A stretch of 11,204 bases of DNA. Source: an uncultured Clostridia bacterium (GTDB lineage: Bacteria; Bacillota; Clostridia; Oscillospirales; CAG-272). Shown here piece after piece: positions 7,529 to 11,204 of the stretch. The number at the start of each line of letters is the position of its first letter. The first letter of the stretch is position 1. The position numbers and the translations under genes are program-made. The notes under the pieces are model-generated. The model saw nothing but the letters and a program-made list of their open reading frames with translations, did no database searches and was not told the origin of the DNA. The stretch covers positions 1-11,204 of the forward strand of contig CAMOHW010000014.1 in the NCBI GenBank assembly GCA_946615525.1, in the 5' to 3' direction.

Positions 7529-9841
7529 TTACAGTTCCCCTATCGTGCCCAGGTAGAAGTTTTCCAGCCCGACGCCCGTCTTCTCGATGTCTTTGAGGTC
7601 GGACTCCACCAGGATCTTTCCGCCTTTGATGATGGCGATACGGTCGCAAAGACTTTCCACCACGTCGATCAAGTGGCTGGAGAAGAAGACGATATTACCC
7701 GCTGCCGCGTGCTTTTTCATACACTCTTTGACCTGGAAAATGCTCTCGGGATCAAGACCGGTCAGCGGCTCGTCCAAAATCCAGAGCTTGGGGTTGTGGA
7801 CCAGTGCCGACATGATGGTGATTTTTTGCTTCATGCCGTGGCTGTAAGTTTTGATCTGGTTATCGAAGGATGCTTCCAGATTGAAGATGTGGACATATTC
7901 GTTGATGCGCGCCGTTCTGTCCTCTACACTGACGTCATAAAGGTCGGCAATGTAGTTTACATACTCTCTGCCGGTCAGGTTCTCGTAAAGGGCATAGTGG
8001 TCGGGCACAAATCCGGTTTGCAGTTTTGCCATGACCGGTTGTTTCTCTACATCATAGCCGCAGATCTCAATGCTGCCGGATGTGATGGTTTGAATCCCTA
8101 CAATGCTTTTGATGATCGTACTCTTACCGGCGCCGTTCGGGCCCAAAAAGCCGAAGATCGTTCCGCCGTTGACCGTCAGACTTGCGTCTTTGACTGCGTA
8201 AACGCTGCTGGTCGAGTATTTTTTTGAAAAGTTCTTTAAGACCAATTTGTCTTGTGCTTCCAAATCCATAGGTTCCTCCGCGCTTCTGCCGTTCAGGGCA
8301 ACTTCAAGAGCCAGCCTGTCCGCCTTGATTTTTCTTTGCCGTGCGCCGATCTCCGCATAAACATCCGCCATGCGGAAGAAGTGAATGTAAATAAACCACA
8401 TTGCAAACGACAACAGGACATAAACCAAAAAGTATAAAAATTGATAAAGTGGGAAGAGTTTGAAACTGGTTTTGAACAGTTGGAACTCCCAAACATGGTT
8501 CAACCGGATGTTCTTTGCCCAGTTGCCGAGTTTTGCCGCAACAAAGTCGGTGTTCAAAAACAGGTAGTTCACATCGTTTACGTGCGCGGCGTCAATCCCC
8601 AGAATGACAATGAAGTAAACCGCAAACGCAATGAGCGAGTAGGTAAACTGTTTGAGCTTGGGGCGCCGGTAGATCTTAAAGGCGATCACCAGGATCGGCA
8701 TGAAGAATGCGCAATAGTGATTGATCCAAAAGCGGATGGTGGTGTAGCTGAGCCAGTTGATGGTGTCGTAGTTCGGCATCAGAATGGCGAAGAAGGCACC
8801 CAAAACATTGATGAAGAAGGTGAAATAGAACACTTTTTCCCACTTGAAGATCAAGCAAAGGGGAATGATGAACATTGCCGTGTTGCACAGGTGCAACGGC
8901 CAGTTTGTAATATCTGCCAGCGTTTTGAAGGTAATGTCAAAGCAATAACTGTGCAGGGTGGCAAGACTGATGAACAAGAGAACATATCTCTTAACATCGT
9001 ATCTTTGTTTGTAGAAAAGCAGGAAGATGAATGTCGGGATCAGGAAACCGAGATAAATGAACATCCGGTGTTCTTCGGTCAATCCTTTGATCTCCGCCAT
9101 GCTGGAACCGTAGCCGTGCAGGACCTGCAAAGCGTGCGGAGGAAGGGAGATGAGGAACATACCGGCAACCGCACCAATGCCAACGAGCAGCATTTTCCAG
9201 TTGAACCTGACTTTCCAGTTGACTACATTATAGTAAATGCACTGCCCCAGGGCAAATCCGGTTTCTATTGCGTAGAGAACGCCGCGGGTTTTCAAGGCTT
9301 CCAGAGTCGCCGCCCCGTCAGCCGCCTGGATCAGAACGCCGATCCCGATCAGCGATACCAGGTAAACGGCACCCGCATAGTATTTGACGATCCCGTCCAG
9401 AACTTTGATCTTGCCTTTGAAGAACGGGTAGGTGATCAAAACGGTCAGGGCGGAGAAGTTTGCCCAGGAAAGAAGCATAGCAAATGCGGTCAGCACAGCA
9501 TTTTCCTCGCCAAACGGCGAGTTGATGACCAGTGCCATTGTTCCCATAATGCAATCTTTTACATGGAGCACACTGCCTCTGAAAGACACATCTTTGAAGT
9601 CTGCTCCAAAGTATCTTGCGACAAAAAACACGAATAGCGCCAAAGCAAAGATTTTTTGCCATAGCGCAATTTTTTTACGATCCAATATATTCAAGATGTA
9701 TAGACCGGCAAAACTCAATATCGCCATTGTTATGCCGATCAATAAGTAAAATTTTAGCATAATCCCATCCACTTTCTTCCTGTAAACGCCAACCATCTCG
9801 CTTACATTCTGGTGTTGCAAAACGGTAGTTGCGGCAATCAT
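7529..9841 (-). CDS. Fusion protein: YwaF/TMEM164-like polytopic membrane domain plus ABC transporter ATPase
   Basis: The frame gives 770 aa from the ATG at 9841. An alternative start at 9760 (743 aa) begins directly at the first membrane helix and may be the true one. The first has AGGA 11 nt upstream, the second only a weak GGATGG, so the choice is open. Residues 30-235 hold several hydrophobic segments that I cannot assign. Residues about 255-490 resemble YwaF/TIGR02206 proteins, with WPLHLC (314-319), a PNYDTINW turn (356-363) and INHYCAFF (373-380). A charged helix-like linker (490-530) leads to a complete ATPase. It has Walker A GPNGAGKST (567-575), GFVPD at the Q-loop position, signature YSHGMKQK (666-673), Walker B LWILDEP (686-692), a D-loop GLD (695-697) and switch His723. 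The ATPase resembles those that pair with ABC-2 permeases, and such a permease follows 1 nt downstream. The YwaF-like part may be an extra membrane subunit or an enzyme; its function is unknown. Confidence 0.9.
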   Translation of the reverse strand: MIAATTVLQHQNVSEMVGVYRKKVDGIMLKFYLLIGITMAILSFAGLYILNILDRKKIALWQKIFALALFVFFVARYFGADFKDVSFRGSVLHVKDCIMGTMALVINSPFGEENAVLTAFAMLLSWANFSALTVLITYPFFKGKIKVLDGIVKYYAGAVYLVSLIGIGVLIQAADGAATLEALKTRGVLYAIETGFALGQCIYYNVVNWKVRFNWKMLLVGIGAVAGMFLISLPPHALQVLHGYGSSMAEIKGLTEEHRMFIYLGFLIPTFIFLLFYKQRYDVKRYVLLFISLATLHSYCFDITFKTLADITNWPLHLCNTAMFIIPLCLIFKWEKVFYFTFFINVLGAFFAILMPNYDTINWLSYTTIRFWINHYCAFFMPILVIAFKIYRRPKLKQFTYSLIAFAVYFIVILGIDAAHVNDVNYLFLNTDFVAAKLGNWAKNIRLNHVWEFQLFKTSFKLFPLYQFLYFLVYVLLSFAMWFIYIHFFRMADVYAEIGARQRKIKADRLALEVALNGRSAEEPMDLEAQDKLVLKNFSKKYSTSSVYAVKDASLTVNGGTIFGFLGPNGAGKSTIIKSIVGIQTITSGSIEICGYDVEKQPVMAKLQTGFVPDHYALYENLTGREYVNYIADLYDVSVEDRTARINEYVHIFNLEASFDNQIKTYSHGMKQKITIMSALVHNPKLWILDEPLTGLDPESIFQVKECMKKHAAAGNIVFFSSHLIDVVESLCDRIAIIKGGKILVESDLKDIEKTGVGLENFYLGTIGEL

Positions 9842-9902
9842 CGCCTTGAAATTCCTACCATTTTTTTATATAACAAATAAGGGAAAGTACTTACACTGCT
9901 AC

Positions 9903-9931
9903 ATTGTATCACAATCAAAGGCAAAAGTCAA
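9903..9931 (-). promoter_or_regulatory. Near-consensus sigma-A promoter for the ABC/Ig-protein operon
   Basis: On the minus strand the -35 is TTGACT (9926-9931) and the -10 is TACAAT (9903-9908), each matching consensus at five of six positions, with the ideal 17-nt spacer. Transcription should begin near 9896. That leaves a leader of about 55 nt to the ATG at 9841, or about 136 nt to the alternative start at 9760. The leader is A/T-rich, and I see no operator or riboswitch in it. Confidence 0.85.
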
Positions 9932-9942
9932 GTGTAAAACGA

Positions 9943-10053
9943 TTATTTGTAGATATTGCACAATTTGCTTGATTTTTCCCGAATGATGTCAACAAGAGTG
10001 CCAAATTGGGGAAAAAGCTCATATAACGGCGGATTGAAAACTGGTTTTTTCAT
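9943..10053 (-). CDS. Candidate 36-aa small protein overlapping the dus stop codon
   Basis: The ATG at 10053-10051 overlaps the dus TGA stop in an ATGA arrangement typical of translational coupling. The frame runs 36 codons to TAA. There is no clear Shine-Dalgarno sequence before it, so translation would depend on terminating dus ribosomes. The peptide starts MKKPVFNPPLYELFPQ and continues with a charged segment (DIIREKSSK) that could form a short helix. It has no signal peptide or membrane segment. The -35 of the next operon lies just 12 nt beyond its stop. It could be a real small protein, the remnant of a larger gene, or a chance frame. I do not recognise a family. Confidence 0.35.
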   Translation of the reverse strand: MKKPVFNPPLYELFPQFGTLVDIIREKSSKLCNIYK

Positions 10054-11069
10054 TCTGCAAGCCGTTTGATCAGGGGCAAAACAGCGTCCGGAGATTCTAC
10101 CCGCATCAGATCTGCGCGCACCGCGGCGGAACCGCGCAGACCGTGGGTGTACCAGGCAAGGTGTTTGCGCGCTTCGGCAATGCCGATCTTTTCGCCCTTT
10201 TCTTTTACCAGGCGCTCGGTGTGTTCCAGGGCGACCGAGATCCGTTCCGCAAGTGTGGGCGGGGTGTATGTGCGGCCTTCCAGCGCGGCGGCGATCTCGG
10301 CAAAGATCCAGGGGTTTCCCTGGGCGCCGCGCGCCACCATAACGCCGTCGCAATTCGTCTCTTTGATCATACGGAGCGCATCGTCGGCGGAAAAGATGTC
10401 GCCGTTGCCCAAAACCGGAATGGAAAGAGCTTCTTTGACGCGCGCGATCTGTTCCCAGTCGGCCGAGGGGGCATAGAATTGTTCACGCGTTCTGCCGTGA
10501 ACGCAGACCAGAGCGGCGCCGGCGTCCTCCATGCGGCGGGCAAACTCCACCGCGCAAATGTGGTCGGCATCCCAGCCGATCCGCATTTTGACCGTTACCG
10601 GCAAGGATACGGCACGGGTCACCGCGCGCACGATCTCGGCGGCGCGGACAGGGTCCTTGAGGAGCGCGGAGCCCTCGCCGTTGCCAACGATCTTTGCCAT
10701 CGGGCAACCCATGTTGATGTCGATGGCGGAAGGCGGGACCTCGCCCGAAGCACCACGGTATTCGCCCGATTCGATCAGGCGTGCCGCCTCGGCAAGGAAG
10801 TTCGGTTCGGAGCCGAACAGTTGAACGGCCATGGGCAGTTCCTCACGGCGGACGGCGGCAAGGGGAGCGGTGCGAACGCGATTTGGAGTGGGCTGGCGGC
10901 GGCTGATCTGCTCATAGCAAAGCGCCTTTGCCGAAACCATTTCGCTTACGGTGTATTCTGCGCCGAATCGCCGAGCCATCGAGCGGAACACATAGTCGCT
11001 CACGCCGGCAAGCGGAGCCAGGCAAATCCCGTGTTTCAGGGTGACCGGGCCGAATTTCAAAGTTCCCAT
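10050..11069 (-). CDS. dus: tRNA-dihydrouridine synthase, DusB type
   Basis: This gene encodes 339 aa, the usual length for the family. It is a cytoplasmic flavoenzyme that reduces uridine to dihydrouridine in tRNA D-loops, using FMN and NADPH. The TIM barrel begins at once with LAPLAGVSDYVFR (17-29), the FMN-binding strand, followed by the family motif SEMVSAKAL (42-50). The catalytic cysteine is Cys122 in INMGCPMAKIVGNGEGSALL (118-137). Lys161 (VKMRIGWD) and His191 (VHGRTREQ) are the expected flavin- and substrate-site residues. GNGDI (221-225) and VARGAQGNPWIF (245-256) are the phosphate-binding strands, and residues after about 260 form the helical C-terminal domain. The start is supported by AGGGGAA 4 nt upstream. 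Some Clostridia carry more than one dus gene, so the number within the family is left open. Confidence 0.96.
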   Translation of the reverse strand: MGTLKFGPVTLKHGICLAPLAGVSDYVFRSMARRFGAEYTVSEMVSAKALCYEQISRRQPTPNRVRTAPLAAVRREELPMAVQLFGSEPNFLAEAARLIESGEYRGASGEVPPSAIDINMGCPMAKIVGNGEGSALLKDPVRAAEIVRAVTRAVSLPVTVKMRIGWDADHICAVEFARRMEDAGAALVCVHGRTREQFYAPSADWEQIARVKEALSIPVLGNGDIFSADDALRMIKETNCDGVMVARGAQGNPWIFAEIAAALEGRTYTPPTLAERISVALEHTERLVKEKGEKIGIAEARKHLAWYTHGLRGSAAVRADLMRVESPDAVLPLIKRLAE

Positions 11070-11098
11070 ACGCTTCCCCTTTCTATCAGAATGATCCT

Positions 11099-11127
11099 AT
11101 TCTATCATAAAAGGAGCAAAAATGCAA
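11099..11127 (-). promoter_or_regulatory. Extended -10 sigma-A promoter for dus
   Basis: On the minus strand a weak -35 (TTGCAT, 11122-11127) and a good -10 (TAGAAT, 11099-11104) are spaced 17 nt. A TG one base before the -10 makes it an extended -10 promoter. The predicted start near 11092 gives a leader of about 22 nt, just enough for the ribosome binding site. The stretch from 11128 to 11204 shows no gene or other structure that I can support. Confidence 0.7.
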
Positions 11128-11204
11128 TAGATAGGGGCAAGATTCGGGAAAGCGGCAAAAATCGTTCGCCTTGTTTCTGCGCAAAAATTGCTTCTTCGGC
11201 AGGG

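Noticed and set aside
8441..9637. A 398-codon plus-strand frame opposite the fused ABC gene
   Set aside because: The minus-strand frame has clear membrane segments and ABC motifs. The plus-strand product is a highly charged shadow without recognisable domains or a ribosome binding site.
9838..9861. An 8-codon frame whose stop overlaps the ATG at 9841, looking like a leader peptide
   Set aside because: It has no ribosome binding site, no unusual codon content and no attenuator structure, and the start at 9841 is itself uncertain.
10035..10052. A stem-loop of TGAAAA and TTTTCA at the end of dus
   Set aside because: The stem is short and A/T-rich, has no T-run, and lies within the candidate 36-codon frame. 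It is not a credible terminator.

Overview
This looks like a chromosomal piece of a low-to-medium GC Bacillota genome, most likely an uncultured sporulating Clostridia lineage. The pointers are strong AAGGAGG-type ribosome binding sites, sigma-A promoters with textbook spacing, a DusB-type tRNA-dihydrouridine synthase, a YwaF (TIGR02206)-like membrane domain, an ABC-2 type permease, a very long lipoprotein built of bacterial Ig-like domains, and a cut-off gene resembling the spore-coat protein CotJA. The lineage is inference. Every gene I accept is on the minus strand, so the window is best read from right to left.

Right end (about 9943-11127): an extended -10 sigma-A promoter drives dus. A 36-codon ORF starts inside the dus stop codon (ATGA overlap) and may be a real, translationally coupled small protein.

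Middle (about 5326-9931): a near-consensus sigma-A promoter starts a compact operon. Its first gene encodes an unusual fusion: a polytopic membrane region containing a YwaF/TMEM164-like segment, followed by a complete ABC ATPase. One nucleotide later comes a roughly 12-helix ABC-2 type permease, and three nucleotides after that a 159-aa membrane-anchored protein whose outer part resembles a Big_2 Ig-like domain.

Left (415-5232): 93 nt downstream, with no terminator between, is a 1605-aa lipoprotein. It has a lipobox signal peptide, ten tandem Big_3-like Ig domains of about 90 aa, and a 660-aa C-terminal region that I cannot name. That region looks rich in beta strands, carries a calcium-loop-like motif and eight cysteines. 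A strong, bidirectional-looking hairpin terminator follows the gene.

Left edge (1-222): a partial CDS that may be CotJA-like, with a possible but weak sigma-E-type promoter.

The most interesting unit is the four-gene cassette: fused YwaF-ABC protein, permease, anchored Ig protein and giant Ig lipoprotein. My reading is an ABC-type machine at the membrane coupled to two Ig-fold proteins outside it. What it moves or modifies cannot be told from the sequence. No rRNA, tRNA, CRISPR array, insertion sequence or phage gene was seen, and no stretch above 300 nt lacks a gene.
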